From Eutypa lata (Eukaryota > Ascomycota > Sordariomycetes > Xylariales > Diatrypaceae): a DNA stretch of 64,000 nucleotides. Positions within the stretch are counted from its first letter, which is position 1, and the number at the start of each line of letters is the position of its first letter. A program made the position numbers and the translations under genes. Below the pieces are notes generated by a model. It did not search any database, had not been told where the DNA came from, and saw only the letters and a program-made list of their open reading frames with translations. This document shows positions 33,634 through 45,335 of this stretch, piece after piece. The stretch covers positions 3,472,001 to 3,536,000 of the forward strand of contig JAKULF010000003.1 in assembly GCA_022661535.1 (NCBI GenBank), read 5' to 3'.

Positions 33634-34462
33634 TTTCTATAGACATGAATCTAAATTTGGACACTGCCGAGGGTATGGTCTACCACTAAGTAATAGATAC
33701 CTCTTCGGAATAGCGTTACAATCAACTGATGGCAAAGTAATTTTCATGGTAACCTCAAAAGGTCGTGCATTTGTGCAAGTCATTTCAAACAACGCATGAT
33801 ACATAACTACTTACGGACTACCTCTTTGACGACTATTTTTGTGGTAGCGCATCCGAGACATTCCTCTGAGGTTAACATATATAACTCGGGGTGTTTGGAG
33901 AAGGTTAAGCAAACCCCCTCACTGGAACCTCCCGCGATTTTGGGGGATGCGGGGACACGACCTAAGTTTATTTAGACTATAACAGGAAGGCCAACCCAGT
34001 GGGATCTTCCGACCATTCGCCCTAATCTCCCTGGAATAAATACCTAATGTGACATCGTCTAAGCCTTAGAGTAGCTAAGTAAGGGATGCACACCTCGAGA
34101 TTGCCAGGGAATCTCGCCGCTAACCCACCCCGACGAGCTGGGGATCGCTGACCATTCGAGCAAATGGCTAATGCAGGAGAGCTCTAGTATAGGCAGGTGA
34201 TTGACCTGCAAAATGATAAAAAAAGATGCCTGTCCGTATCTTTTTTCATTCCCATCCCTATCCTCGAGCTTTTTGCTTTGGGCTCGGGGAACCTTTTTTT
34301 GTATGTGGAAAATCCAGACGACTGCCTTCCGGGACGTTATAGTTATTATAAAACTTGCTAGTCTGGTCTACTATTCGCCAAGCTTTGTGGCTGCAGCAGC
34401 CAGCGAATGTCCCTTTTACTTAAGCTTGCTGGATCCCCGCTATCTAGATCGGAATTGGGGCT
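33634..34462. promoter_or_regulatory. upstream region of the GH43 gene with possible CreA sites
   Basis: No gene. Two matches to the CreA/Cre1 carbon-repression consensus SYGGRG occur: GCGGGG at 33949-33954 and CTGGGG at 34138-34143. Catabolite repression of a cell-wall-degrading enzyme would be expected, but two 6-bp matches in 800 nt can arise by chance. Confidence 0.3.
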
Positions 34463-36040
34463 ATGGCTATGGGGTTTCTCTCCGCAGCACCACCGAACAT
34501 GTTGGCCGGCTTACAGCTGAAACGGCTAGTTTTGGGCTTCCTGGTATCTAAAATGGCGAGCGCAATTCCGCTCTCATCCCGTGCCGCCGTCCCAGACTAT
34601 ACCACAGCCGAGGCGGGGAACCCGTTCGTAGAGGGCTGGTACGCCGACCCAGATACGGAGTATTACAACGACCTGTATTGGATATACCCAACGTACTCAG
34701 ATGACTATGAGAAACAGACGTACATGGACGCCTTCTCGAGCCCGGATTTGATCAACTGGACCAAGCATCCCAATATCCTCACGGCCGCGGACGTGAGCTG
34801 GGCGACTAAGGCCATGTGGGCTCCCGCAGCCATCAGCCGCAACGGAAAGTACTACCTATACTTCGGGGCCAACGACATCCAGGAGGACGAGGCCGCGGCG
34901 GGGCTGGTGGGAGGTATCGGGGTCGGGGTCGCCGACCAGCCCGAGGGCCCCTACATCGACGCCCTCGGCGTTCCGTTGATCGGGGACTACCACAACGGCG
35001 CGCAGCCGATCGACCAGGACGTCTTCATCGACGACGACGGGCAGGCGTACATTTATTACGGCGGCCACTCGCACGCCAACGTGGCGAAGCTGAACGAGGA
35101 CATGGTGTCGCTGGGCACGTTCGACGACGGGACGACCTTCAAGGAGATCACGCCCGAGAACTACGTCGAGGGCTCGCAGATGTTCAAGCGCAACGGCGTC
35201 TACTACTTCATGTGGAGCGAGGGCGGCTGGACGGGCCCCGACTACTCCGTCTCGTACGCCATGTCGGACTCGCCCCTGGGCCCTTTCACCCGCGTCGCCA
35301 AGATCCTGCAGCAGGACGACGCCGTCGCGCGCGGCAGCGGCCACAACGGCGTGATCCACGTCCCGGATACCGAGATCTACTACATCACGTACCATCGGCG
35401 CCCGCTCAGCGAGACGGATGGAAATCACCGTGTTCTCTGCTACGATCGCATGCACTTCAACGACGCGGACGGCACCATCGAGCAGGTCACCATGCTCGTC
35501 AAGGACAACTTCGCCGACGGCAACATGATCGACTGGACCACGTACGGCGACGGCGATACGGCGACGTGGTCGGTTACGGACCAGAGGATGACTGCGGCCG
35601 TTGCCGAGGGAGGCGCCTCGCAGCTGGCGATGCTCGATACGAACTTCGGGGACGTCGTCTACGATGGCTTGGTTACTCCCGTCGAGGGCTCTGGACCCGC
35701 TGGGCTGGTCTTCCGCGCCGGGGACAAGACCGCGGATGGGTATGGTTCGTATTACACTGCGACTATCGAGGTCGGGGAGCAGGAGAGCACGCTTACGCTA
35801 GGGAATGTATCCGGCGGGAGTGCAGCGGCTATTCTACAAAGTGTTGGCCCGTTTGCACACGGGACTGAATACCACGTCCGGGTCACGGCAATCGGCAGTG
35901 AAATCAAGGTCTTCGTGGATGATTTGGAGAACGCCCTGATCACGGCACAAGATAGCACGTATACTGTTGGGGCGAATGGCGTCGTGGTGGGAACAGACGC
36001 TACGGCGAAATTTGGAGACATCTCTGTGGCTCACCCTTAG
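34463..36040 (+). CDS. secreted glycoside hydrolase family 43 enzyme
   Basis: Single-exon gene of 525 residues. The five-bladed propeller has the GH43 acidic residues: Asp62 in GWYADPD (general base), Asp184 in IDQDVFIDDDG (pKa modulator/orienting residue) and Glu236 in VEGSQMFK (general acid). WAPAAISRNGKYYLYF and SGHNGVIHVPDTEIYYITYH are typical propeller strands. Residues from about 350 form a C-terminal beta-sandwich-like domain (FADGNMIDWTTYGDGD, then AGLVFRAGDKTADGYGSYYT), probably carbohydrate binding. A hydrophobic segment (LVLGFLVSKMASA) near residues 22-34 acts as signal peptide; with the upstream ATG it is preceded by a longer than usual N-region, so the ATG at 34499 may be the real start. 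Expected role: release of arabinose, xylose or galactose residues from plant cell-wall polysaccharide. The exact substrate cannot be assigned. Confidence 0.9.
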   Translation: MAMGFLSAAPPNMLAGLQLKRLVLGFLVSKMASAIPLSSRAAVPDYTTAEAGNPFVEGWYADPDTEYYNDLYWIYPTYSDDYEKQTYMDAFSSPDLINWTKHPNILTAADVSWATKAMWAPAAISRNGKYYLYFGANDIQEDEAAAGLVGGIGVGVADQPEGPYIDALGVPLIGDYHNGAQPIDQDVFIDDDGQAYIYYGGHSHANVAKLNEDMVSLGTFDDGTTFKEITPENYVEGSQMFKRNGVYYFMWSEGGWTGPDYSVSYAMSDSPLGPFTRVAKILQQDDAVARGSGHNGVIHVPDTEIYYITYHRRPLSETDGNHRVLCYDRMHFNDADGTIEQVTMLVKDNFADGNMIDWTTYGDGDTATWSVTDQRMTAAVAEGGASQLAMLDTNFGDVVYDGLVTPVEGSGPAGLVFRAGDKTADGYGSYYTATIEVGEQESTLTLGNVSGGSAAAILQSVGPFAHGTEYHVRVTAIGSEIKVFVDDLENALITAQDSTYTVGANGVVVGTDATAKFGDISVAHP

Positions 36041-36634
36041 GTTGGGTTTCCTTTGCCAAGCGGGGGTTGGAATAGGGAGACAGCATTATGACTACATCTA
36101 AAATCTGAACTGAATATAACTCCGGGTTTTGGGTTGCTTAAAACACTATCATCATGCAAGTGCCTCGTTGATTTCTTAGACCTCCCTTTTGATGTGACCT
36201 TGCTAGACTACCTCACTACAATAATCCAGCGCATTTAGAAGAGTGATCAAGCTTGACTTAATACATGAGGCGACCATCAAGTATACGGGGGAGCTGTCAG
36301 GTATTGACAGTAATGAACAGTAATCACATAGAAGTTTGGGTGCGATACAAACCCACCCCAGAAATGATTATTCACTAATTGTATGTCCAGACCTTCTAAA
36401 CTCGGATGCGGGCCAACCCCTGATGAAGCATATCGCGACGATACCTAACTATCTATAAGTACGCCAAGTCTCGCTGGTTTCCCCGCAAAAGTGGGACGCC
36501 ACTGGACAGGGGTTTTTAGCCAGACTCCCCCAAGATCAAGGCCGGACATCGTGTGGTTTCACTTCATTGACCCTAATTTCAAACACATATGTAAGTAAGA
36601 TCCGCGTGTTTGCTAAGGCTCAACCAACGGAACG
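36041..36634. other. intergenic stretch
   Basis: 3' flank of the GH43 gene and promoter of the SDR gene. Nothing gene-like seen. Confidence 0.5.
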
Positions 36635-37761
36635 ATGCCACCGAAAACCGTCCTCGTCACCGGCTGCAGCGAAGGGGGCATCGGCGCCGCACTGGCCGCC
36701 GAGTTCGACCGGCGCGGGTGCCGGGTGTTCGCGACGGCGCGCGACGTGGGCCGCACGGAGGCGCTAGCGAAGGCGCACCCGGGGATCCAGACCCTAGCGC
36801 TGGACGTGACGTCGGACGCGTCCATCGCGGCGGCGGTAGCGGCCGTCCGAGAAGCGACGGGGACAGAGGAAGCGACACGAGGAGGCTCCCTCGACATACT
36901 CGTCAACAACGCGGGCGTCAACCACGTGATGCCGTTCGCGGACAGCACTCCGGCGGACCTGCGCCGCGTCATCGAGACCAATGTTATTGGCGCATTTACG
37001 GTGACGCATGCCTTTCTTCCGCTCCTGATTGAGGCGGGGAAAAAGAAGGGCGGCGTCGTCGCCTCCGTCGGTAGTGTTAACGAGGTCTTCTACCCACCGT
37101 ACCAGGTAAGCTCTCAGAGTCGTTATTTCATTTATTAGCCTGTCTCAAGCAAGAGCTCTTTGTCTTTGGCCATACCATTTTAATGTGCCCAGACTCTCTA
37201 GACAAGACAGTGGTGCAAGCTCCCGAAACACGTTGAGAATGGTACTTTATTGACTCTGAGAGTTGTGTAGGCTGCCTACAACGCGTCCAAGGCCGCTATT
37301 CACGCCATGGGGAATAGTCTTCGTGTGGAGCTGGCGCCGCTCGGCGTGCGCTTCGTCACCCTCGTCACGGGGAGCGTGCGCACGCGCCTGTTCGATAATG
37401 CCCCCACTCGCCTGCCGGAGGACAGCCTCTACGGGGCGGTGCGCGAGCAGGTCGAGGGCCGCGAGTTCCTCAAGAATGCGAGGTGGGCTGAGCCTGAGGA
37501 CTATGCGAGGCAGGTCGTCTCCCAGCTGTTGAAGGATCACCCCAAGCGGAGCGTCTGGGCGGGGGGCATGGCGACTATCGCGCGGCTGCTGTCGTGGTTC
37601 GGGTGGGAAGGTATGATGGTAAGTCGAGTCATATCTGATTGCCTTCTGAGTAAATGTTGGAGATGAGATCGTGGGACTGACTGACTGACTGACTGACTGG
37701 CTCATTGATGTAGGATTCGGTGATGATCAAAGGTAATCATCTAGATAAGATCAACAAGTAA
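36635..37761 (+). CDS. short-chain dehydrogenase/reductase, AYR1-like (3 exons)
   Basis: Exons are 36635-37105, 37271-37618 and 37714-37761, giving 288 residues. It is a classical SDR: cofactor motif TGCSEGGIG at 9-17, ATAR (suggesting NADPH), NNAG near 90, and catalytic Tyr160/Lys164 in YNASK, with the preceding Ser in ASVGSVN. The N-terminal pattern VLVTGCSEGGIGAALAAEFDRRGCRVFATAR cut to its core (GCSEGGIG and FATAR) resembles 1-acyl-dihydroxyacetone-phosphate reductase (Ayr1) relatives, but that subgroup in fungi is broad. Intron 2 (95 nt) contains a (GACT)n microsatellite. The short last exon gives a basic tail ending DKINK. The neighbouring catabolic genes leave open a role in substrate breakdown instead of lipid synthesis. 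Confidence 0.85.
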
Positions 37762-38132
37762 GGGGTTATTGGTATATTGTGTAATATACTGTGAATCATG
37801 GAATTAATAACCTCTTCTTGCCATTTGACACGATATGACCGGAGGATGTAGTTGTGCCATAATCAGCATTCAATGATCAATAAATAGGCAAACCTGTTGT
37901 GAGCACGATAGACAGGCCGTGATCTATTCCATTATACAGGGGCAAAGACAAATAAATACAACGCCGATACCATATATAGTTCAACCTGAAGAGCGCGAGG
38001 ATAACGACACAAAATTAATAATCTCCCTCTCCGCTGTCCGCATATAGGTTGCCGTCGAAATACAACAATATTACACACCAAATAGGGATATATATGAAAG
38101 GATATCCAACTAAGATGAAACCCTTGACATGG
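37762..38132. other. short intergenic stretch between convergent genes
   Basis: Shared 3' region of the SDR and the transcription factor gene. No gene seen. Confidence 0.5.
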
Positions 38133-40271
38133 CTAGCTTGCAATGTCGAAATTCAGCATTTCATTGGAATCCCAGAGACCAGGGTTAAAGATGGACCTAG
38201 GGTCTAGAAAGGGAATCGAAGTTGGATCTGTGACAACATCTTGATAAGATCTCCCGAATTTGGGATGCAATGGGGGCTTGATTCGCTCTAGAATGTGTTG
38301 GATCTTAGCAGGTGTTAAAGTTTCGGAGTGTACGGCTTGCCAATCTTTGTAAACCCCTGTGTTCGTGGTATTAGTAAAATCTGGACGGCAAAACCATCCG
38401 TCTTGGGTAAGTACTCACGGGCTAGAAATTTTGGTAGGGTCCATAAATTACCAAACTGCTCCAAGAAGAGGAGAAGAATTCTCTCGCTCTGGCTCATGGT
38501 TGTATTCAAGCCAGAAGCTTCGCTAGCCCGAGACCTACGGTGAAGATCCAGCATGAAGAGAGCAATAAAGACGATGAAGCATATTGCAGGGTCGACATGA
38601 GCGGAGAATCGGCTATCCCATTGCTCCACAATCTGCACTATGTCTTCGGACGCCTCGCGAGACTGTTGCCAATTCTCCATCCATTCCCCTTCTCCTTCTG
38701 ACAGCTCGCCGGGTAGCGAAAGCATGATCCGAGTCATGTGCAAAATGAAAATGTTAGTCAGACGAACGTGGTGATCAGGTGCAGTTTCTGTGGTCAGTAC
38801 ATTCCGTGCTGGGTTGACGTATCGTGGAGGCAAAGCCAACCTCAAACTAGCAAGGTTCCTCCTCAGGTTTACGATCCGTGATGCATGCCGCCCAGGACCT
38901 TTCTCGGCCCGAATTCTCATGATGGTCCCAGCTTGGCGGATCATCGTGGTTACGACCATGTGAAGCCTGAAGCCTACAAGCTCACCATGAGATACGATAT
39001 CCTGCGCTATGCTCCATAGTTCGCTCGTATCATCGGGTAAGAACAGTTTGGGGGACGAAGGAGCCCAACGAGTCTCAATATCCTCATTGAAGGGTCTGCT
39101 GGGTAGAGCAGTATTCATGCATTGCTCGTCGATTATGAAAGGAGCACCGGACGATATGTTGGAATAGGAATCGAGGCAGTAGACACACCACCATAGAAAA
39201 CGCCAACTTTCAACGGCACCATCGGTAACCAGCACAGAGTCAAAGGCAGAACACATGTCTGGGTTTTCGATTTGGTGGAGTCCAACTGCGTATGCTTTCC
39301 GGGATAATCTCGCGATCCTCATCCACGATTGGGGTCCAGGAAACTGGTGGAAGTCGTAGTAGGCTAGCAGGCATTCCTGTTGGAAATTTTCGAGATCTGC
39401 TTGACCTTGAATAACAGGTTCGTTCTCTCGCGTCACGGCGAGCAGCGCGTTTAGGCACAGATCCACATCCTGGGGGTTCCAGTGATGGACTGGGCCTAAG
39501 AGCTTCGCCGTGATAGCTGCTATAGTAACAACTAAACTACGACGTATTTCACCACTGTCGTAAAGTCGCAAAAATCGACCTTTCTCAAATAGCGGTATTG
39601 CGTGATGGATCTCCTCAAAGAACTCTGTTAAACTTGGTGTCGCTACAGTTAGTGTTTGATTATAGTGGTAACTATAGAGATCAAAACTAACATGACGCGT
39701 TCCTGTTCCAGACCAATCGTATATCCTAGAAAGGGATTATGATTGCCTTGCAGCCCAGCTAACGGCATATACGAAGAAACATCGAAGTTAAACTCCCCAC
39801 TGTAATTTTGACTGCATGAGTCAGTGGTGGTAGAACTGTCGTTTTCGAACTGTGGTTGAAGTGAAGCTGGGCTCAATATCTCTACTCAATATTAGTTGTA
39901 ATCGAAGTTATAGGGAATTTTGAAAACAGAACCATTCAGGGTCACTTCAGATGACCTGGCTACAGAGTGCTGGCGCCGTGACCCGCGCGTTGGGCCGGGC
40001 TTCCTCCTCTCCGCGGAGTATACGCAAGGGTAACCTCCTTCCGAGCAACGAGAACATTGTGGTCGTTGTAGATTACCTAAAATGTATTAATATATAAAAT
40101 ACTTGCGAAATGGATAAGTAATAAAGTAAAAGTTTAACTTACACTTCACTTTCTTCCTAAAAGCAACTTGTCAGCTCTCAGTGTCTAGTTCTAAGGCCAC
40201 TATGCGGTGAAGACAAACCGGATGCAGCGGTCGCAAACGCGACTACTCCCCTGCTTATTTATAGAAGTCAT
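38133..40271 (-). CDS. Zn2Cys6 fungal transcription factor (6 exons, one microexon)
   Basis: Exons (minus) are 40271-40219, 40156-40143, 40076-39946, 39879-39692, 39632-38419 and 38356-38133, giving 607 residues. The binuclear cluster Cys13-x2-Cys16-x6-Cys23-x6-Cys30-x2-Cys33-x6-Cys40 appears only after splicing: exon 1 encodes VCDRCI, a 14-nt second exon supplies RKKVK, and Cys23 itself is split across the next junction. A basic linker (AERRKPGPTRGSRRQ) follows. The large fifth exon is the fungal-specific regulatory domain (FFEEIHHAIPLFEKGRFLRLYDSG, shown here as FFEEIHHAIPLF and GRFLRLYDSG, then WRFLWWCVYCLDSYSN and GAPFIIDEQCMNT). It presumably regulates nearby metabolic genes, the adjacent MFS transporter being the prime candidate. 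The junctions at 39945/39880 and 39691/39633 use weaker splice sites and are less certain. Confidence 0.85.
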
Positions 40272-40777
40272 TAGGGATGATGGGTTAGTTAACAGTAAGA
40301 TCGGTCTCAGGGGAAATTGTAAAATCGATGTTACTAATTGAGAGTTAGTCAGAAAGTAAACATCCCCTAACTATATTATCAATAGTTACGGGATAACATC
40401 TAGAACTAGGAAGAGGTCCTGATGCTGCTTACCTTATTGCTTACGTAGGTCCCGGGGCTCATCTATTCACTAGAGTAGAGCCGATATTTTGCCGAATGAA
40501 TCCGTGCTGGCCACTTTACATACCAACCATACTACGGTTAGAGCAGTACTTCGTACACTAAACCCCTTAAGTAAATTGTTATATAAGGGGAACTATAGCT
40601 TAATGAAGTATACTGTCAACTCAGCCCCGATGCCTAACAAAAGATTGCGGTAGTACATGCACACGGTCGTAAAAACGACTTGGAATCTTCCTAGAATTGT
40701 AGGTATTAAGAGCACTTATGAAGAGGCTGGGTGATAGGTATGCCTTTATTTTCATTTATACGGTTCAATAGCCGTCT
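40272..40777. other. intergenic stretch between two minus-strand genes
   Basis: Promoter of the Zn2Cys6 gene and 3' flank of the MFS transporter. No gene seen. Confidence 0.5.
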
Positions 40778-42365
40778 CTACCAAATGTAACGATAGGAGG
40801 GGTGATAATCTCCTAATTTGGCAATTTCAATCTCCGACTTGCCCGCCAGGACATGGTCTTTTTCGCCCTCGTCTCTCTTCCTATTTTCCCTTCTCAGTAG
40901 AACAGAGACTATTGCCAATAGAACACCAGCGTATCCAACACAAGCAAGCGTGACAGCATGTCCAAGGACATACCGTGGTGCGTCCTGTGTCCGGTAAATA
41001 AAAGGGGACACGATACCTGATATGTTTGCAATAGTGAAGTGCAGTCCCTGCCCTGTTGCTCTCTTGTAATGTGAGGGAAGATTATTCGGCATCCAGGTTA
41101 GTCCAATGCCGACGGCAACATAAAGTCCAGACGCAACGATAACCGTGCCCGCATATTGAACACCGGCACCGTGCTGAGATGTGCCTAAAAGGATAGCGTA
41201 GCCAAGGCATGCCATCACACAACCTCCAACAGCAAACATGCCTCGCCGAGCTAACTTGTCCGAGACAACCGCTACACCACAGTACGTTACCGCACCAGTG
41301 ACATAACATGGTATGGTCAGAAGTTGGGTGTGAATGCCACTATAGCCAAGACCCTGGATGATAGTCGGTAAGAACACGGAATAACCATATAGCATGACGG
41401 TCGTTCCGAATTGGGCGATGCACAGCACAATTACTTTCCAGTCTTTACAAGCTTCGAGCACCTGATCCCATTGCACCCTTCCACTTTCGTCGTCGAGGCC
41501 AAGAGAGGTCTTGTCGAGGTCGCGCCGGGCTTGGACCAGCTGCTTCTCCTCGGCCGAGAGGAACTTAGCTGAAAACGGATCGTCGGCCAGTATTACAGAG
41601 GCGGCGATGCCTAACATGATAGTCGGGATGCCTTCCAGGATGAACAGCCACCGCCACACACTGTATCCCGAGATGCCGTGCATATGACCGATCGCGTAGG
41701 CTAACAAGCCTCCGGAGAAGCCGGCGACGGCCGACGCGGTAAACATGTAAAAGATCCGGACTCCTAGCTCGGCACGTCGGTACCAAAACGTCAAGTAGAA
41801 GTTGACACCCGGGAAGAACCCCGCCTCGAACGTGCCGAGCAAGAGCCGCAGGGCGATCAGCTGGCCCTTGTTTGTCGCAAAGCCCGTGCACGTGCTAAGT
41901 AGGCCCCAGCACGTCGCCGCCAGGGGGATGAATCGTTTGGGGCCAATTGCTTTCAGAAAGAGGTTGACGGGTAGCTCGAACGCGACGTACGTCACGAAGA
42001 GGATCGAAACGCAGAGTTGGTAATCGTCTCCGGAGAGGCCGAGGTCGGCTTCGAGATTATAGAGACGCGCATTACCTGTAGCCCATTGTTAGTTAGCTTC
42101 TGAAAGATGACGATGGCGAGAGTTGAAATAGAGGAAAGGAGGCTTTACCGATATTTACGCGATCTAAAAAGGACATTACATAGAGTGATACGAGGACTGG
42201 TAGTAGCCGAAGATCTATCTTCCGTACGAGTCGCTTCTCTCTTTGTTCGAAGTCATTCCCTGTCTCAACCGTCGCATTCGCCTCCGACTCCGCCCAACCG
42301 TCTTGCTTCTTGAGCTCATCGACTTCAGGTTCAGGCCTACTTCGCCTTTTGTGTGTATCGGACAT
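40778..42365 (-). CDS. MFS transporter, allantoate permease (Dal5/ACS) type (2 exons)
   Basis: Exons (minus) are 42365-42149 and 42075-40778, giving 504 residues. The start of helix 1 carries the anion:cation symporter family pattern (KIDLRLLPVLVSLYVMSFLDRVNIG), shown by LRLLP and SFLDRVNIGNARLYNLEADLG cut at DRVNIG; NARLYNLE is created by the splice. Later hallmarks are FVTYVAFELPVNLFLK, RLLLGTFEAGFFPG and YRRAELGVRI. Twelve helices are expected in the plasma membrane. Relatives import organic anions such as allantoate, nicotinate, pantothenate or aromatic acids. Substrate is undetermined. It lies just upstream of, and in the same orientation as, the Zn2Cys6 regulator, and divergent from the alcohol dehydrogenase, with a 1 kb shared promoter. 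Confidence 0.9.
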
Positions 42366-43411
42366 TTCTGTTGGGGGGTTAATCCAATATCTCGTATGAG
42401 AGCTAGATTACTACCTCGAGAAGCGCGGTGACCGGGACTTGCCAGCTATTTTATATATGTAACTAGCTACTGGGGAGCCCACAGGTCTTATTCCTAGTCA
42501 TTATCAAGTGATTATGAAGTTGCGTATGCTTGCATTTAAGATCTACGGTCTCGATAGACAAGGGGCCCATGTCCCATCAAATTCCCGACTGATACCCACC
42601 CATGCTTTATTTGGAGGCACATAACTATAACAGCACCTTAATGCGTTCAACTCCCAGCACTGGATGTTCCTCCAATGGTGCTTTGGGAATTGGAACTGCT
42701 ACTATCTCCAAAAACAAGGAACTCTGGAGCCAAAGAACGATATGTTACGCTCCGTAGGGCTTACCAGTCTCTTGCATATTGGAGACGTTTCGCCGATAGG
42801 ACCGGGCAGCCTCTGTGCTAGCAGAATGCGGAGGCGGGGGACATTGGGGTCCCCGCCGGAAACTACTGCCCACTACCTACCTAGGTAATGTACGTCTTAC
42901 CATGTGTGTGGTTACGTCGACGCTTACGGGGGCCACTAAACGCGGAGTTATGGTTCCAAAAGGAGCATCAGCCACTGCGGTGCCCCCAATCCAGGAGTCA
43001 TGATTCCAGTGAGGGATAAGAAAGAGCTTCGGAAGATCCCTTATGCATATTGGAGAACACATGCGAATCTCCGACGTTAAATCACATGGGAGGGGATTGA
43101 TCCGATCTCCGGCCGTTTTTCGGCTATGGTGGTGAAGCTGGCCGGTTACCAAAGTCTGAGTAGTTACTTGCAATTATTCTACGTATCCTTGTCTTCCAAT
43201 TAGAGCTTCAGCCCAGTCACTCGTAATTCCAAGAACAGCTCGATTATTACCTAGAATTCGTAACTAGCGGAAGGGACTGCTCGCTCTATGGATATAAACG
43301 ACCAACCTCATCCTATCTTCAAGGCCTGCCGGACACGGGAAAATATAGCTAGAGAGCTGAGGCAGACGAAGTAGACTTATTCTCAAGCGAACAATTTGAT
43401 AACACGAGAGG
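42366..43411. promoter_or_regulatory. shared 1 kb divergent promoter (transporter / alcohol dehydrogenase)
   Basis: Separates the divergent MFS transporter and dehydrogenase genes. It contains a TACCTACCTAGGTAATG palindrome-centred motif at about 42875-42890. Small ORFs on both strands are not convincing. Confidence 0.4.
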
Positions 43412-44821
43412 ATGAGCTGTTCCCCACCAACCCAGTCCCGAGTGGTAGTCGCGAAGGGCACGCACGACCTCGTTGTGCAGGAGCGGCAGACCCCGGAGCC
43501 GACAGGAAAACAGATCCTCCTCCGGATCGAAGCGACGGGCGTCTGTGCGACCGACTTGCATCTCATCCGGAGGTCTATCCCATACCTCCAGCCCAAAGTC
43601 GACATCTGCGGCCACGAAGGAATAGGTAGAATCGTGCGATTGGGCCCGGAGGCCGACCAGAAGCGATGGAGCGTCGGGGACCGTGTCGCCCACCGGTGGA
43701 TCTATCGGTGGTGTGGGGAGTGTGAGAGTTGCGAGGATGGGAATGAGCAGCTTTGTGATCGGAGGGAACTTAGTGGCAAGGATATCGATGGTTGTTGGGC
43801 GGGTTAGTTTGATTTCTAGGCTAGGGAGGTAGACTCTCATTATGCTGACTTGCATTAGAATATACGTTAGTCGACAGCGATTACTTGCTACGGATTCCCG
43901 AGGAGATTGATCCTGTTGCGGCCGCTCCAATCTTGTGTGCAGGTGAGCTAAAAAGCCACCCTTATCGACCGGAAATCTAGATAGTAATATCGATATAGGA
44001 ACTACTGTCTATCGGGCACTGAAGACCGCCGGGCTATCTTCAGGGCACTGGGTTGCAATTGTGGGAGCTGGCGGAGGGCTCGGTCATCTGTGAGTTAATA
44101 TTGTTGATATTGCCTAACTAGTAGGGAAGCGAGGACGCCATATCTAACATATCCAGTGCTATTCAATATGCTAAGGTGAAGGGATTGAAAGTCCTAGCAA
44201 TTGACGCTGGAGGAGAAAAAGGGGCCAGTGAGTAGCTTCCAGTGTCATATTGTTTGCTTTTTACGGGTTCATTACTTTGCTAATTTCACATTCTTGCAGT
44301 GTGTACTAAGCTAGGGGCAGATGCTTTTGTTGATTTCACACAGACAAAGGTAGGTTGGCCTGAAGGGTTTTTAGTATTCGAACTAATAACCCCCTAGGAT
44401 ATCACATCTGACGTGGTTAAGATCACTAATGGTGGAGCACACGCAATACTTGTGACGAGTTCTAGTGTGCGAGCATATGAACAAGCCATTACATATGTGC
44501 GCAAAAGGGGGATCATCATTTGCATCGGCATTAGTGCGTCCTTCTGGTGCACCATAGCTTATCGTTACTATACGCTGACATATAAGAATAGCTCCGCAGA
44601 AGATGTCATTCCCAATCGGCCCGGAATATTTCGTCGCGCGAGGCGTGCGCTTGACAGGGACGAGCACAGGCACGATAGAAGATACCAAGGAAGCACTAGA
44701 GTATGTCAAAACAGGGCAAGTCAAACCAATCACAATTGAGAAGAGACTTGAAGATATTGCAGAGTGCTTGTCGATATTAGAAAAGGGTGATGCTGTTGGG
44801 AGATATGTTGTGAGACTGTAG
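43412..44821 (+). CDS. zinc-dependent alcohol dehydrogenase, MDR family (7 exons)
   Basis: Exons are 43412-43802, 43859-43942, 43999-44089, 44157-44227, 44300-44349, 44398-44533 and 44592-44821, giving 350 residues. Catalytic zinc ligands are Cys45 in GVCATDLH and His68/Glu69 in CGHEG. The structural zinc lobe has Cys101, Cys104, Cys107 and Cys115 (WCGECESCEDGNEQLC). The Rossmann glycine motif is VGAGGGLGHLA. The C-terminus (FVARGVRLTGTSTGT) matches bacterial-like propanol-preferring Adh enzymes common in fungi. It should interconvert primary or aromatic alcohols and aldehydes with NAD(P). Six introns of 48-72 nt fragment it strongly, so no single ORF shows the family. It is divergent from the MFS transporter. 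Confidence 0.9.
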
Positions 44822-45335
44822 AGCTTATTAGCCCATGGCAATTCTCTAGGGTTAAGGTGTTTATGAAAGACCATATTTTCTTTTTAAAAATTAAATGTTG
44901 TTACTCAATTACACTCTTCATCGACTTTGGGAAATTTTGGAATATTGGTTTTATCCTAAGCATGACCAAGTCTGAATAAAGTATTTAGGGGTATTATCCG
45001 GTGACTGAGCCATAATAATATGTCCCGTTCGTGAACTACAGAGGTATCTTTGAAATCACGTCTCAAGGTCTGAAAGACATTATGAAGTGACTGAAAGGGG
45101 AAACTATCCTTATTGTCAAATCTATCTAGCTTATTTGAATGTCTTTGTTCAAGACCACGAACCTTGGCACTCTTGGCCACTTCCGGACCTTAATTTTACT
45201 TGAAAGGTTCTTTCAACAAACATTGCGGAAGAGAGATATCATAACCACTGATTATTGTCAATTGTCCCATTGGTATTTCTAAATTGGGGGTTGTAGAGCA
45301 GGTCACCGGGTTCGGGTATTCTTTCTGCCAAGACT
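44822..45335. other. intergenic stretch
   Basis: 3' flank of the dehydrogenase and upstream region of the broken kinase-like gene. Nothing gene-like seen. Confidence 0.45.

Noticed and set aside
34816..35868. 350-codon plus-strand frame inside the GH43 gene
   Set aside because: An Arg-rich +1 shadow of the GH43 coding sequence.
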